From JBBSBY01 sp038205805 (lineage in GTDB: Bacteria; Desulfobacterota; Desulfomonilia; Desulfomonilales; Desulfomonilaceae), in assembly GCA_038205805.1 (NCBI GenBank), contig JBBRBO010000005.1, positions 1 through 64,000 of the forward strand: a stretch of DNA of 64,000 nucleotides, given 5' to 3'. Shown here in pieces: positions 1-9,384 of the stretch (the first letter of the stretch is position 1; each line of letters opens with the position of its first letter). The notes below the pieces were generated by a model. The model made no database searches. It was not told where the DNA came from and was given only the letters and a program-made list of their open reading frames with translations. The translations under genes and the position numbers were made by a program.

Positions 1-486
1 CAAACGCTGGAGTCCGCCCACATCCGTTATGATGGCTAAGGACGCCTCGGGCAGGGAGAACACGGCGTCCTGAGAGCAGAGCCGGATGTCGCAACACAGG
101 ACCAGCTCCAGGCCGGCGCCGAGACAGTGCCCCTGAATAACGGCGATGGTGGGTTGAGGCAGACGCTCAAGCCGCGTGTGAATGTCCTGAAGCCGTAGCA
201 CCTCGTTGTAGAAGGCCGTTTTCTGCGCTGCGGAAGGCGTCTGCGTAATGAGCGCGAAGACCTCGTTATCCGGGCTCAAGTCAAGTCCTGCACAAAAGGA
301 CTTTCCCGCGCCTTTGAGGAGGACCACACGAGCTTCTCGATCGTGAGCGGCTTGATCCACGGCGTCGCCCACGGCTGTCCATGCGGCGGAATTCAAGGCG
401 TTGCGCTTTTCAGGACGGTTCAACGTGATAACGCCCACATGGCCTTCTCGATAATACGTAACCAAAGAGGAGCTTGGTTCAGTCAC
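1..486 (-). CDS. Enoyl-CoA hydratase/isomerase (crotonase) family protein, N-terminal part
   Basis: The first 162 codons of a crotonase-fold protein; the gene runs off the left edge of the window. It starts at a GTG at 486 with AGGAG about seven bases upstream. Crotonase landmarks are clear: ITLNRPEKRNAL near the N-terminus, the oxyanion-hole segment FCAGLDL, the helix segment GHCLGAGLELVLCCDI carrying the first catalytic-type Glu, and FSLPEASLA carrying the second. The following TDVGGLQRL has an Asp where dienoyl-CoA isomerases (ECH1 type) have one, so the enzyme may be an isomerase-like crotonase and not a plain 2-enoyl-CoA hydratase. Such enzymes act in acyl-CoA beta-oxidation in the cytoplasm. 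Family assignment is firm; the exact reaction is not. Confidence 0.9.
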   Translation of the reverse strand, partial: MTEPSSSLVTYYREGHVGVITLNRPEKRNALNSAAWTAVGDAVDQAAHDREARVVLLKGAGKSFCAGLDLSPDNEVFALITQTPSAAQKTAFYNEVLRLQDIHTRLERLPQPTIAVIQGHCLGAGLELVLCCDIRLCSQDAVFSLPEASLAIITDVGGLQRL

Positions 487-519
487 ACGAATCTCCTTTT
501 GCAATCAAAAAATAAAATA

Positions 520-590
520 TTAATAATATTGGGGAGAACCTTCTTGAAAGAAGGATTCACCAACTTTACTCATTTGATAACGAAATAGTA
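520..590 (+). repeat. Dispersed hairpin-rich element, left-end fragment
   Basis: Contains the element's first hairpin arm (GGGGAGAACCTTCTT followed by AAGAAGGATTC) but then departs from the consensus. A degenerate or truncated copy, next to the full copy at 642. Confidence 0.7.
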
Positions 591-641
591 ACAGAAGTAG
601 GAGATCATATAGCAAATAGCAAAACAAAACGCGAACTGGTT

Positions 642-866
642 TCATACCGCTGAGCTTTCACAGAAGTAAGATCGGTGGAGCTTTTGTTGCAAAGTAGGTT
701 TTTCCAACCTCTTTCTAATGAAATTGTGGTAATCGCCGAAAGCGGTATTTTCTCCTTGAGAAAAGCCGGTTTCGGCAATTGTGAAAGTTCTTGGAGAGAG
801 GTTTGGGGAGAAACTTCTTTCAAGAAGGTTCTCCCCAATATTACTTATTGATTAAGCCTTAGTTGC
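642..866 (-). repeat. Dispersed hairpin-rich element, near-full copy
   Basis: Near-full copy in reverse orientation. From left to right it shows the right terminal repeat (ATACCGCTGAGCTTTCA, AGTAAGATCGG), the AGGTT/AACCT small hairpin, the GCCGAAA...TTTCGGC long hairpin, and the GGGGAGAA...TTCTCCCC hairpin ending in AATATTACTT. It fills most of the gap between the crotonase and the radical SAM gene. Confidence 0.85.
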
Positions 867-889
867 AGAGCCGAGAGATTCGGCGCTAT

Positions 890-3307
890 TTATGTGCACG
901 TCTTGCGTATACCTTCGTCCCAGCCGTGCACCACGGGCGGAAGAAAGGTCGGGCCTCCACGAGTCATCAATTCCCTTCCTAGAGCGGCGGCGACCTTGAG
1001 GTCCAGGACGTGGCGCTCCAGGGAAGGTATTCTGCCGGACGCTGGGCGAGCGGCCTTCAGGGTCTGCAACAGGGTTTCTTGGAATTCCAAGTCGGTGCCT
1101 TCAGAAAGGCTGTTGATAAGGGTCATGGCCCGCTGTTCCTCACGCATCTGCAAGAGACACCGCACACGCTTGAGGGTAGTCGAGGGCAGATCCTCACTGA
1201 GATAGCCGAAGAGTTCCAAGGCCCACTCGTGTTTTCCGGCGTTTATCATGGTGTCGGCAAGGGCGTTGATGGCGGTGGGCTTGCCTTTGATGAATTCCAC
1301 CAGCTTGTCGATTTCCTCTTTCTTCCCGAGCTTGGCGTATTTATGGGCGAGCATCAGGTAATGGATGGGGGTTCGCAAAAGTGTCGTCGGATCGGCGTCC
1401 CTGAGGGCCAGATAGTAGAGGATTTCGTTTTGTTCGCGTAAGAGGTTTAGGTCTTTGAACGCATAGTGATTCCGGATGCCCAAACTCTTGATGTCGTCGA
1501 GGGTCGCCACATGGGGGGACTTGAACGCCTTGTGGATAACGGCCTTTACCTTGACGTCCTTGCCGCGAAGCTCCTCTTGGACGTAATCCATGGGAAAGGT
1601 GAAGGTGAACTCGACGTTGTCGCCTTGCTTGGCGCCGACAAAGCCCTGCTCGAATTCCGGCAAGAGCAGGCCGCGGCCCAAGAGCATGTCCCAATATTTC
1701 CCGGAGATCCCGGTGAAAGGCACGCCGCTCATCCAGCTCCGTGAGTCAAAGATCACGCGATCCAGTTCAGCTATGGGTTCATCGGTTTCCATGAAAAAGC
1801 TCAGTGCTGAAATTAATTCTTCGACCGGCTCCATGTTTCCGTTGCTTTGTGCGGCGTATCCCTCGAGAAAGTCAATCAACAATTGGAATTCCTCGATGGC
1901 CGCGGCGGCGAGCGCTCCATATGCGTAGTAAGCCGGCTCGGTCTTTAGGTCGTCCTTGTTGGAGAGCAAGAAAGCCAGGATCTCGAAGATGCGCTGCTTG
2001 TAGTAGACGTCCTGTTCCAGCTGTTCATTGGCCAGAGCCCACATATTGCGGACTTGCCTGATTTCGGCGCTGGACATGCTTGCTGTTTCGTAATCTTCAC
2101 CGATGGAGAGGTATGCGGCCTTGTGTTGCGAGATCGGTTTGATACCGAACCCTTTGGGATTACGTTCGTACACGGACCCGAAGTAGAGCTGCATCTGCTG
2201 CGATCCCGAATTAGATAGAATGGGGATGCCCATTGAGCGAACGAATTCAAGGGTTTCTCGTGCGGCCTCAACACTTTCGCCCGGTAAACCGAAGATGGTG
2301 AACAGTTCCGCTTCCATATCCAGTGACTGAGCGGCTTTCACGTTTTCCCGTGTTTGTTCGAGAAGGATGCCCTTGTTCGTGCGCTCGAGGACCCCTGCGC
2401 TGCCTGATTCCAGGCCGAAGGCCACGGTATCGGCGCCTGCCTTCTTGAACAGCTTGAGCAATGATTTATCGACGAGATCGGATCGGGTTTGGAACCAGAA
2501 CGGCGTGGTGATGTTTCTGCGAATTTTCTCTTCAAGGAGCCTTTCGGTGCGTTCGCGATCTTCGGTGAAGCTCGGGTCCGCGAACCAAAAGCGGCGGACT
2601 CCGGCCTTCGTAAGGCACTCCATTTCCGCCATGACGCGATCTATGGAATGGAACCGTATCTTGCCTTTGCTCACATGGGGGGTGATACAAAACCAGCAAG
2701 CGTGACGGCAACCGCGGCTCGAAAGGAGTATCGCGGTATCTTTGCCGTTCATGTTCATAAGGCCGTTGAGGTATGGTGACGGATACTCGTCGAGATCATC
2801 GGGAGGGATAGGGCCTTTGCCCGTATCCACGATACCGGCGCCGCATCTGCATACAATTCCCTCGACGGTCTCGAGGGAGGAGGCCGCTTCCAGGGCGCGG
2901 CTCAGTTGCAGCATGACGACCTCGCCCTCTCCGCGAATGAGGATGTCCACATCCTCAAGTTCCTCAAGCGCGCCGGGGGACATACCGATAACTTGTGGTC
3001 CTCCCAAAGCAATAAGTATGTTGCGATGCTTGGATTTTATGTATCTCGCCAGAAACCGCACACGGCCGATGGTGCTTTGGTAGGTCGTAAAGCCTATAAC
3101 TTTCGGTCTGATGCGCTGAATCCAGTGTTCGAGGGCCGTCAGGAAAAGGGGGGTATCTTTTAAGTCATCGAGAATCACTCCCATAGATCCTCGACTCTTG
3201 AGATAACCCAATATATACGCCAGAGAAATCGGTATGCTTTCGGAGGATTCATACCCCACATCATGGTTCACATTGATGAATATATAGGACACGGCGCACC
3301 ATTCCAT
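890..3307 (-). CDS. B12-binding domain radical SAM protein with C-terminal helical repeats
   Basis: An 805-residue protein. Residues about 8-140 form a cobalamin-binding-like Rossmann domain (IPISLAYILGYLKSRG; ALGGPQVIG; DILIRGEGE). A radical SAM core follows with the cluster motif CxxxCxxC in RGCRHACWFC at about residue 200, then the usual core strands (FWFADPSF, FGLESGS, FGLPGES). The C-terminal 250 residues look like TPR-type helices (ALADTMINAGKHEWALELFG; LKRVRCLLQMREEQRA). The substrate cannot be told; family members do methylations, ring formation or other radical chemistry in the cytoplasm. The ATG at 3307 lacks a good ribosome site, and a GTG five codons in is an alternative start. 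It stands alone, with an element copy downstream. Confidence 0.85.
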   Translation of the reverse strand: MEWCAVSYIFINVNHDVGYESSESIPISLAYILGYLKSRGSMGVILDDLKDTPLFLTALEHWIQRIRPKVIGFTTYQSTIGRVRFLARYIKSKHRNILIALGGPQVIGMSPGALEELEDVDILIRGEGEVVMLQLSRALEAASSLETVEGIVCRCGAGIVDTGKGPIPPDDLDEYPSPYLNGLMNMNGKDTAILLSSRGCRHACWFCITPHVSKGKIRFHSIDRVMAEMECLTKAGVRRFWFADPSFTEDRERTERLLEEKIRRNITTPFWFQTRSDLVDKSLLKLFKKAGADTVAFGLESGSAGVLERTNKGILLEQTRENVKAAQSLDMEAELFTIFGLPGESVEAARETLEFVRSMGIPILSNSGSQQMQLYFGSVYERNPKGFGIKPISQHKAAYLSIGEDYETASMSSAEIRQVRNMWALANEQLEQDVYYKQRIFEILAFLLSNKDDLKTEPAYYAYGALAAAAIEEFQLLIDFLEGYAAQSNGNMEPVEELISALSFFMETDEPIAELDRVIFDSRSWMSGVPFTGISGKYWDMLLGRGLLLPEFEQGFVGAKQGDNVEFTFTFPMDYVQEELRGKDVKVKAVIHKAFKSPHVATLDDIKSLGIRNHYAFKDLNLLREQNEILYYLALRDADPTTLLRTPIHYLMLAHKYAKLGKKEEIDKLVEFIKGKPTAINALADTMINAGKHEWALELFGYLSEDLPSTTLKRVRCLLQMREEQRAMTLINSLSEGTDLEFQETLLQTLKAARPASGRIPSLERHVLDLKVAAALGRELMTRGGPTFLPPVVHGWDEGIRKTCT

Positions 3308-3541
3308 GAGAAGGATTCTGTGATACGGTTCACCGGGCGCAGGAGGGCTTTTTGCCTGGATATTTCCAGTGAACCCTTACAAATGGAGAATAATATCACA
3401 CTTCAGCGGCCCTGTCTTTTGGAATGATGCGCCGCCCATCGTGATTTCGCACTAGTTTACCAGTATGGAGACGGGTCCGCGTTACGTGAACGGTTACCCG
3501 GTTTCCATCAGGCGGCCGGCGTGTGCGGTTGATTCACATTT
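3308..3541. other. Intergenic region
   Basis: No gene seen. A partial palindrome-family sequence (GGTTCACCGGGCGCAGG) lies near 3327, and the right side leads into the promoter of the SEC-C gene. Confidence 0.4.
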
Positions 3542-3570
3542 TTGACGATTGAACCCTCGTCGAGTATACT
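3542..3570 (+). promoter_or_regulatory. Predicted sigma-70 promoter for the SEC-C protein gene
   Basis: TTGACG at 3542-3547 and TATACT at 3565-3570 are separated by exactly 17 bases, close to the sigma-70 consensus. It lies about 80 bases upstream of the ATG at 3653 and points toward it. Confidence 0.6.
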
Positions 3571-3652
3571 TTTCCGGGATGGCTGAGGGTACAGCATACG
3601 TGCAGCGTCTCTACGAAACTCATTTGGTCGATATAGAGGTCATCTAGCGTCA

Positions 3653-3967
3653 ATGAAAAAGAAAATCAAAGGTCCTTGGTACGCCCTTCTCTGGATAGGT
3701 ATTTGGTCGGTTTCAGGGCTGTTTTTTTGGTTCGGTCCACTCTTCCAATGGAAAGAGAAAGTCGGCTTGGTTATCGTATGCGCCATTCTCATTGCGGTCA
3801 CGCTCTTTCTCTTAGCGAAACATTATTACGAGCAGCGCAAGAAGCCTCAGCCGGTAAAGGCGATTCGCATGAAACCGTCACTGAACGCACCATGCCCATG
3901 CGGTTCGGGCAAGAAATACAAGCGCTGTTGCGGAGCACCGAACGCTGTCTTTTCCGCGGGTTCGTAA
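3653..3967 (+). CDS. Small membrane protein with C-terminal SEC-C zinc motif
   Basis: A 104-residue protein. Two hydrophobic segments fill the first 60 residues (WYALLWIGIWSVSGLFFWFG and a second rich in V, I, A and L), followed by a basic linker. The C-terminus has the SEC-C metal-binding motif PCPCGSGKKYKRCCG, the zinc site found at the end of SecA and in many small proteins. This suggests an inner-membrane protein with a cytoplasmic zinc tail. Whether it touches the Sec machinery is unknown, since the motif also occurs in unrelated proteins. AGAGGT precedes the ATG. lipB follows after about 110 bases. Confidence 0.75.
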   Translation: MKKKIKGPWYALLWIGIWSVSGLFFWFGPLFQWKEKVGLVIVCAILIAVTLFLLAKHYYEQRKKPQPVKAIRMKPSLNAPCPCGSGKKYKRCCGAPNAVFSAGS

Positions 3968-4076
3968 TAGAAGAAGGAAGCAGGGATACCCGCTGCACAA
4001 AACGATCTTCGCCTATCTTACATCTTTCATTTCAGGATAAGGCGCCGCGTGCTTTCTTCGTGAGTGGATACGATCC

Positions 4077-4796
4077 ATGCTCGTGCTCGAACTCGGTCTC
4101 ATGAATTACAAGGATGCCTTGGGGCTTCAGACGACCTTGGTGGACGCGAAGATTCGCGGCTTCCGCCCCGATGCGCTGCTGGTGGTGGAACATCCCGCCG
4201 TGATAACCCTCGGGAAACGCGGCTCGCGCGGGGACGTACTGATCTCTCTCGAGGAGGCGGAGCGTCTCGGCGTGGAAATTCACACCACCGACAGGGGCGG
4301 GCTCGCCACGTACCACGGCCCAGGGCAACTGGTATGTTATCCTATTTTGGATCTGCGGTCGCGTTCCATGACCGTGACCGGGTACGTCCACAGCTTGGAG
4401 AGCGTCATATTGCGCGCCCTGGAGCGCCTGGGAATCCTTGGTATTCGCATCCACGGCAAGCCCGGGATATGGGTGAGCCCGACGGCGAAAATCGCCTCAA
4501 TCGGCGTGAAAATTCGGCGCCGCGTCACGTCTCATGGGTTCAGCCTGAATGTGCGACTTGTTCATGACCCTTCACGTTTCATCGTCAACTGCGGCATGCC
4601 CGACATCCGCATAACGGATATCGCTACCGAGGGCGGCTCCGTGGATCTGAATGAAGTTAGCCGCCTTGTGGTCACGACCTTTGGTGACGAGTTCCATGAG
4701 CCGATGATTCCCATTGGGCTTGAGGAATTTCTTCAACACGAGTTCTTTCGTGGGTTTGCCTGCAAACACGCCGCACACGACGGTGCGATTTCCTGA
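4077..4796 (+). CDS. lipB: Lipoyl(octanoyl) transferase
   Basis: A 239-residue LipB. The enzyme moves octanoate from octanoyl-ACP to lipoyl domains of 2-oxoacid dehydrogenases or the glycine cleavage H protein, the first step of protein lipoylation in the cytoplasm. The signature RGGLATYHGPGQLVCYPI is complete. The conserved Lys in AKIASIGVKI (about residue 138) and the catalytic Cys in VNCGMP (about residue 172) are present, and length is normal. The ATG at 4077 has only a weak ribosome site. No lipA lies in the window. The ABC permease gene starts 20 bases downstream on the same strand. Confidence 0.93.
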   Translation: MLVLELGLMNYKDALGLQTTLVDAKIRGFRPDALLVVEHPAVITLGKRGSRGDVLISLEEAERLGVEIHTTDRGGLATYHGPGQLVCYPILDLRSRSMTVTGYVHSLESVILRALERLGILGIRIHGKPGIWVSPTAKIASIGVKIRRRVTSHGFSLNVRLVHDPSRFIVNCGMPDIRITDIATEGGSVDLNEVSRLVVTTFGDEFHEPMIPIGLEEFLQHEFFRGFACKHAAHDGAIS

Positions 4797-4816
4797 ACGG
4801 AATATAATCGTCAATA

Positions 4817-5980
4817 ATGCCTGTTCCCTTAGCATACAGTATGCGCAATATATGGACGCGTAAGCTCACGTCGGCCCTCACCGCGGGCGGAATGGCCCTA
4901 GTTACGTTCGTGTTCGCGGCCGTACTCATGCTCGCGGAAGGACTGGAGCAAACCCTACGCGAAACAGGCAATCCCGAAAACGCAATTGTTCTGAGAGGGT
5001 CGGCGGAGACGGAGGTTTCCAGCGTCATCGACCGGCAATCCGCTGACATCATCGAGGTGCAGCCCGAGACCTCGCTGGACGCCATGGGAAACCCCGTAGC
5101 AACAAAGGAGGCCCTGGTGCTGGTGGCGCTAACGAAGATCGCCGGGGGGAAACCGACCAATGTGGTGGTGAGGGGTGTCGGGCCGAACTCCATGAAGATG
5201 CGACCGCAAGTTAAGCTCGTTGAAGGGCGCATGTTCAAGCCGGGAACACGGGAGATCATCGCCGGCCGAAGCTTGGCCCAGAGGCTCAAGGGCGTTTACG
5301 TGGGCGGGACCGTGCGGTTTACCCTCACCGATTGGCATGTGGTGGGTATTTTCGACGCGAACAATACGGCTTTTGACTCGGAGTTGTGGGGCGACGCCGA
5401 TCAACTCATGGGGGCGTTTCGGCGAGACGCGTATTCGGTGGTTCTGTTGCACGTGCCGGACAGCAAAGCCTTTGAAGCCCTCAAGGAGCGGCTGGAACGC
5501 GACCCCAGGCTTTCGGTGCAGGTAAAGCGGGAAATCGCCTTTTACCGGCAGCAATCCGAGGTCATGTCTAAGTTCATCAGGATCTTGGGGATTGCCATGA
5601 CGAGCTTCTTCAGTGTGGGGGCGATTCTAGGCGCGATGGTCACCATGTATTCGGCGGTGGCCAATCGCACGCGCGAAATCGGCACGTTACGCGCCCTTGG
5701 CTTTCAACGCTGGAGCATCCTCGCGTCCTTCCTCATCGAGTCCCTCTTGCTGGGGATGCTTGGCGGAGCGCTGGGACTCACAGGGAGTTCGCTCTTGCAA
5801 TTTCTCACGATCTCCACCTTGAACTGGGAGACCTTCTCGGAACTCGCCTTCGGGTTTACCCTTACACCGCACATCATCGGGTACAGCATGGCCTTCGCCC
5901 TGGTAATGGGCTTCATCGGCGGTGTGCTGCCGGCCTGGGCCGCCTCACGCCTCAAAATAGTAGACGCCCTCCGCTTTTAG
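4817..5980 (+). CDS. ABC transporter permease, MacB/FtsX type
   Basis: A 387-residue permease with the FtsX/MacB plan: a transmembrane helix at about residues 18-42, a large extracytoplasmic domain (about 45-250), then three C-terminal helices, including GAMVTMYSAVANRTREIGTLR, whose RTREIGTLRALG loop is typical of these permeases. Such proteins work with a MacB/LolD-type ATPase in lipoprotein or efflux transport across the inner membrane. No ATPase gene is adjacent, so the partner must lie elsewhere. Substrate unknown. It follows lipB by 20 bases and may be co-transcribed with it. Confidence 0.85.
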   Translation: MPVPLAYSMRNIWTRKLTSALTAGGMALVTFVFAAVLMLAEGLEQTLRETGNPENAIVLRGSAETEVSSVIDRQSADIIEVQPETSLDAMGNPVATKEALVLVALTKIAGGKPTNVVVRGVGPNSMKMRPQVKLVEGRMFKPGTREIIAGRSLAQRLKGVYVGGTVRFTLTDWHVVGIFDANNTAFDSELWGDADQLMGAFRRDAYSVVLLHVPDSKAFEALKERLERDPRLSVQVKREIAFYRQQSEVMSKFIRILGIAMTSFFSVGAILGAMVTMYSAVANRTREIGTLRALGFQRWSILASFLIESLLLGMLGGALGLTGSSLLQFLTISTLNWETFSELAFGFTLTPHIIGYSMAFALVMGFIGGVLPAWAASRLKIVDALRF

Positions 5981-6506
5981 ATGAGTGGATATTAAGGAGG
6001 ACCTTCCAGCAAGAAAGGCGGGGTCACAAACGCCGCACCAAGAACGCTTTGCATGCCGGTTCACTTGACGAATGCGTATTGTATGTCGGAATAACGCTGG
6101 GTTCAAAATAAGGGAAAGCGAAGAGGTGTCGAAGAGAGGCGAAAATATACTGATATGTGAGACACTTGTGGTTATACCTTGGCCCGGGGCCGCTCAACCG
6201 GAAAAATTTCCCCGGGCAAGGTGTACGTAACCCTCCATCCACGAAACAAATACAAATGTATAAATCCGGAGTGCGGTAAGTCGGAGCATAATCAATAATA
6301 GAGCGCCTCGTCAAGCTTTTTTATTTTCCCAAAAAGGTCTAAGAAAATTCGGATGCAATGTTTGCCGGTTTGAGAGAATACCTCGACTGCACGTGAGGCG
6401 CCCTTCAAGCAATAGCTTCTCCAGGTGACGGGTCTGCGCTGCAAGTCCCAAGGAGCGGCGAAGCCTGCGATTTCGTGTCGTACGCCCTCTGTGGTATACT
6501 AAATCC
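5981..6506. other. Intergenic region with a decayed element trace
   Basis: About 525 bases without a convincing gene. Around 5993-6060 (AGGAGGACCTTCCAGCAAGAAAG and what follows) resembles a decayed left end of the dispersed element. An extended -10 box, TGGTATACT, ends at 6500. Confidence 0.4.
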
Positions 6507-6605
6507 ATGAATGGAGCGAAACCCACGTGCGCCGGATGTGCGCAGACGAAATACGTTTCCGACGCAACTCCGGGTCTCTACGGAAGCGGCTTACTCACGT
6601 GTTGA
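6507..6605 (+). CDS. Possible 32-residue Cys-containing microprotein
   Basis: A short reading frame (ATG at 6507, stop at 6603) encoding MNGAKPTCAGCAQ then a tail ending in LLTC. It has a CxxC pair and lies just below an extended -10 box (TGGTATACT). There is no clear ribosome site and nothing recognisable, so it may be chance. It sits 46 bases before the response-regulator start and could equally be that gene's leader. Confidence 0.2.
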   Translation: MNGAKPTCAGCAQTKYVSDATPGLYGSGLLTC

Positions 6606-6651
6606 CTCGAAGCGCATATCACACGTAGCGTAGGATGAACGGCGTTCGAGC

Positions 6652-7695
6652 ATGAAAATTCCCTGTTCAGATATTCTCATTGTGGATGATGATCCGGAGA
6701 TTTGCAGCATTATTTCTCGGTGGTTGCAAAAAGAAGGGCATCGCACCACCGTGGCGTTCAGCGGAGAAGAGGCCGTGGACGTCATTGTGAATCAGCGCTT
6801 CCAGCTCCTCATCGCCGACATGCTGATGCCCGGAATGTCCGGGATGGACCTTCTCACCTTCGTGAAGAGCCGCTTCAAGAGCATGGCGGTTATCATCATC
6901 ACGGCGTTGGACGATTTAGCCGCAGCGGCAATGACCTTTGACCTGGGCGCATACGGGTATCTGTTCAAGCCCTTCGAGCAACGGGATCTCATGCTTGCAG
7001 TGAACAACTCCCTGGAACGGCGGCGCCTGTGGGTTCAGGCCGAGGAGTATCGTATCGGTCTCGAGAGGCGCATCCAGCAGGAAGAGGCGGCCCTTGCGCA
7101 ACGAGAAACGGAAATTACGCAGCTCCTGGTGTCGGCTCTTGTTGTCGCCAAAAGACAAACACAGCCCCATTGCGTGCGTGTGGGGGAGTACGCTTCGCTC
7201 ATGGCGGTGTATTTACGGTGGAACGCTATGGATGTGGAGAAGCTACGTCTTGCGGCGCGCCTTCATGATGTGGGAAAGCTCGGCATTTCTGAGGAGACGC
7301 TTTCCAAGGTGGCGCATTCCTTGGCCACGGCGGAAGAGCTGAGGACTTACAGAACCCATCCGTATCTCGGCGCCCGCATTCTCCAGGGTTCGGATCTCCC
7401 GATCATCGAGATGGCCCGTGACGTAGCTCTGGCTCACCATGAGCACTGGGACGGTTCGGGGTATCCGTCGAGGCTGGTTGGCCAAAACATCCCCGAGAGC
7501 GCTCGCATCGTCACCATCGTGGATACGTATGACACTCTTACCGGCCCCCTGCCCCACAGAAACGCCTTCAGCCATATAAAAGCGCTCAAGATCATGGAAG
7601 CCTACAGAGACAACCTCTTTGACGCAAAGATCTATGATTATTTCGTGAGCCTAGCCCCGCACATGGAAAGAATCCGACAGGACCATCCGGATTAG
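6652..7695 (+). CDS. Response regulator with HD-GYP phosphodiesterase domain
   Basis: A 347-residue RpfG-type protein. The receiver domain (residues 7-125) has the acidic triad VDDDPE, the phospho-acceptor Asp56 in LLIADMLMPG, the Thr of ITAL and the Lys of LFKPF. A helical linker (about 130-165) leads to an HD-GYP domain with HD at about 205 (RLHDVGKLG), HHEHWDGSGYP at about 262-271, and DTYDTLT near 286. HD-GYP enzymes hydrolyse cyclic di-GMP, so phosphorylation probably tunes second-messenger levels. No cognate histidine kinase is next to it. It converges with the protease gene, one base between stops. Confidence 0.93.
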   Translation: MKIPCSDILIVDDDPEICSIISRWLQKEGHRTTVAFSGEEAVDVIVNQRFQLLIADMLMPGMSGMDLLTFVKSRFKSMAVIIITALDDLAAAAMTFDLGAYGYLFKPFEQRDLMLAVNNSLERRRLWVQAEEYRIGLERRIQQEEAALAQRETEITQLLVSALVVAKRQTQPHCVRVGEYASLMAVYLRWNAMDVEKLRLAARLHDVGKLGISEETLSKVAHSLATAEELRTYRTHPYLGARILQGSDLPIIEMARDVALAHHEHWDGSGYPSRLVGQNIPESARIVTIVDTYDTLTGPLPHRNAFSHIKALKIMEAYRDNLFDAKIYDYFVSLAPHMERIRQDHPD

Positions 7696-7696
7696 A

Positions 7697-9229
7697 TTAC
7701 CGGCTGAACTTACCCGGGGTCTTCATGTTCAGAATGCCGTATTTCTGCTTGATCCCTTCATCCATGGTTGCGGCGTTCTTGAGATCCAAGGGTAGTTTGG
7801 TCATATCCGATGTGGTCAGGATGGCCTTTGTATGTCCCTGTGCGATGCGTTCGTGAATGGCCTCATAGAGCTGCGGCACGTTTAAGATGGGCTCGTCGTC
7901 GAGCTTGATGACTCTCTTCGTATACGAGCCCGTGTCCGTGAGTCCGTAATCGGGGAAGATCTCCGAGATGATGACCACCTTCTCGTATGGTCTTTCAGGG
8001 AAGATGTTGGAATACTTGGAGCGAAAGACCTCACCCGCCTTGTCCATTTCGCTGATGGCGTTGGACGTGAGTTCCACAAAGCCGATGCCGCTGAATATGA
8101 AATAGTTGGGTCTCGTGAAGATCTTCGGCACAAGCCTGGGGAGACTCCGAGTCACCTTACCTTCAAGTTTCAGCGTCTCTGAGCCGCGAATCACGGTTAT
8201 CGTCAGGTCGTCCCCCACTTTCTTCCTGTTGAGGATTTCGGTGAAGTAGATCTTTTGGCCCAAGGGCTTGAAGTGGATTTCGCCGAAGTTATCGATCTCG
8301 TACCCGTCAATTTGCGTGATGATGTCGTTGACGCGCAGGCCGAAGGTGTGCGGCCCTCCTTCGGGGACGATGTTGTCCAGGAGAATCCCCCCCTGATCCG
8401 GGTTGAGGCCGAAGTAGTCCTTGAGCCGTGGGAACATGTACTGGATGCGATACCGCCATTTCGGGATAGCTTCTTGATTTCCCAGGGACGGCAGCAAGTT
8501 CTTAACCACGTTAATGGGGATGAAGTAGTTGATGCGGTCGGTTGTTCGCATTCCCTGGAAGGAAATCCCCACCACCTTCTCGTCTTTGATGACGGGGCCG
8601 CCTGAGTTGCCCCTGTTCTGCTGGAGCGACGCCTGCATCATGAGCCATGTTTCATGGGAGTAGGCGTACGACGACACTTCGATGCGGCTGATTTCCCCTT
8701 GTTCGGATTTGCTGATCCCTTCCCCACCCAGGGGATACCCCCACCCGAGAACCTTATCTCCCACGCGGAGCTTGTCACTGTCGCCGAGTTCAAGGGGCGT
8801 GATCTTGCCGTTTCGCTTCTCGTAGACATCCAGATCTTCGGGTTCGAGCTGGAGCACGGTGAAATCGGCAATATCGCAGATTCCGAGGACCTTTGCCCGA
8901 TATTGGCGCTTTTCACGGCCATTCGAGACCTTGATGCTCTGGGACTGAGAAATAGTGTGCGCGTTCGTGAGAATGAGGCCTTCCAAGCCGGGAAAGTTCA
9001 CCGCATCGCGAAAGAAAAATCCGCTGCCCCGCACGCTGGTGAAATCGGGGCTCTTCCAGGGTTTATGGTAATAAGGCGACGTCTTCGCGCAGAAGACACG
9101 GAGCACTTGCAGGTCTATTTCCGGACAAACTTGGCCGAAAACCTGGCCGGGGATGAAGAAAAGGAGGAGAATCGCCGAGACGAGTGTCGGCGTATACCTG
9201 AGAAATGCTACAAATGGCTTTTGCACCAC
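7697..9229 (-). CDS. Deg/HtrA-type serine protease with PDZ domain, exported
   Basis: A trypsin-like protease of about 510 residues resembling the Deg9/Deg2 branch. The reading frame is open further up, to 9490, but that extension is encoded by a dispersed element (translated SNIGGAFVAKVLGEGFG). I therefore place the start at the GTG at 9229 (a second GTG is at 9226), just ahead of a signal peptide (TPTLVSAILLLFFIPGQVFG). The triad is His in LTNAHTIS (about residue 89), Asp in DIADFTV (about 120) and Ser in QNRGNSGGPV (about 208). A PDZ domain follows (DNIVPEGGPHTFGLRVNDII), then a second PDZ-like tail. Probably a periplasmic quality-control protease. Confidence 0.85.
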   Translation of the reverse strand: MVQKPFVAFLRYTPTLVSAILLLFFIPGQVFGQVCPEIDLQVLRVFCAKTSPYYHKPWKSPDFTSVRGSGFFFRDAVNFPGLEGLILTNAHTISQSQSIKVSNGREKRQYRAKVLGICDIADFTVLQLEPEDLDVYEKRNGKITPLELGDSDKLRVGDKVLGWGYPLGGEGISKSEQGEISRIEVSSYAYSHETWLMMQASLQQNRGNSGGPVIKDEKVVGISFQGMRTTDRINYFIPINVVKNLLPSLGNQEAIPKWRYRIQYMFPRLKDYFGLNPDQGGILLDNIVPEGGPHTFGLRVNDIITQIDGYEIDNFGEIHFKPLGQKIYFTEILNRKKVGDDLTITVIRGSETLKLEGKVTRSLPRLVPKIFTRPNYFIFSGIGFVELTSNAISEMDKAGEVFRSKYSNIFPERPYEKVVIISEIFPDYGLTDTGSYTKRVIKLDDEPILNVPQLYEAIHERIAQGHTKAILTTSDMTKLPLDLKNAATMDEGIKQKYGILNMKTPGKFSR

Positions 9230-9251
9230 AAACCGCCCCCGATTGCACTGG

Positions 9252-9384
9252 TACCAATACCTAATCACAAAAGTAATATTGGGGAGAACTTTTTTGAAAG
9301 AAGGATTCTCCCCAAACCCCTCTCCAAGAACCTTTGCAACAAAAGCTCCACCAATATTACTTTTGTGAAAGCATATCGGTATGA
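9252..9384 (+). repeat. Dispersed element, internally deleted copy
   Basis: Both ends and the first hairpin are present, but the middle is gone: CCAAGAACCTTTGCAAC joins directly to AAAAGCTCC. The junction lies in a TTTGCAA present at both sites in full copies. It forms the 5' leader of the protease gene. Confidence 0.85.
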
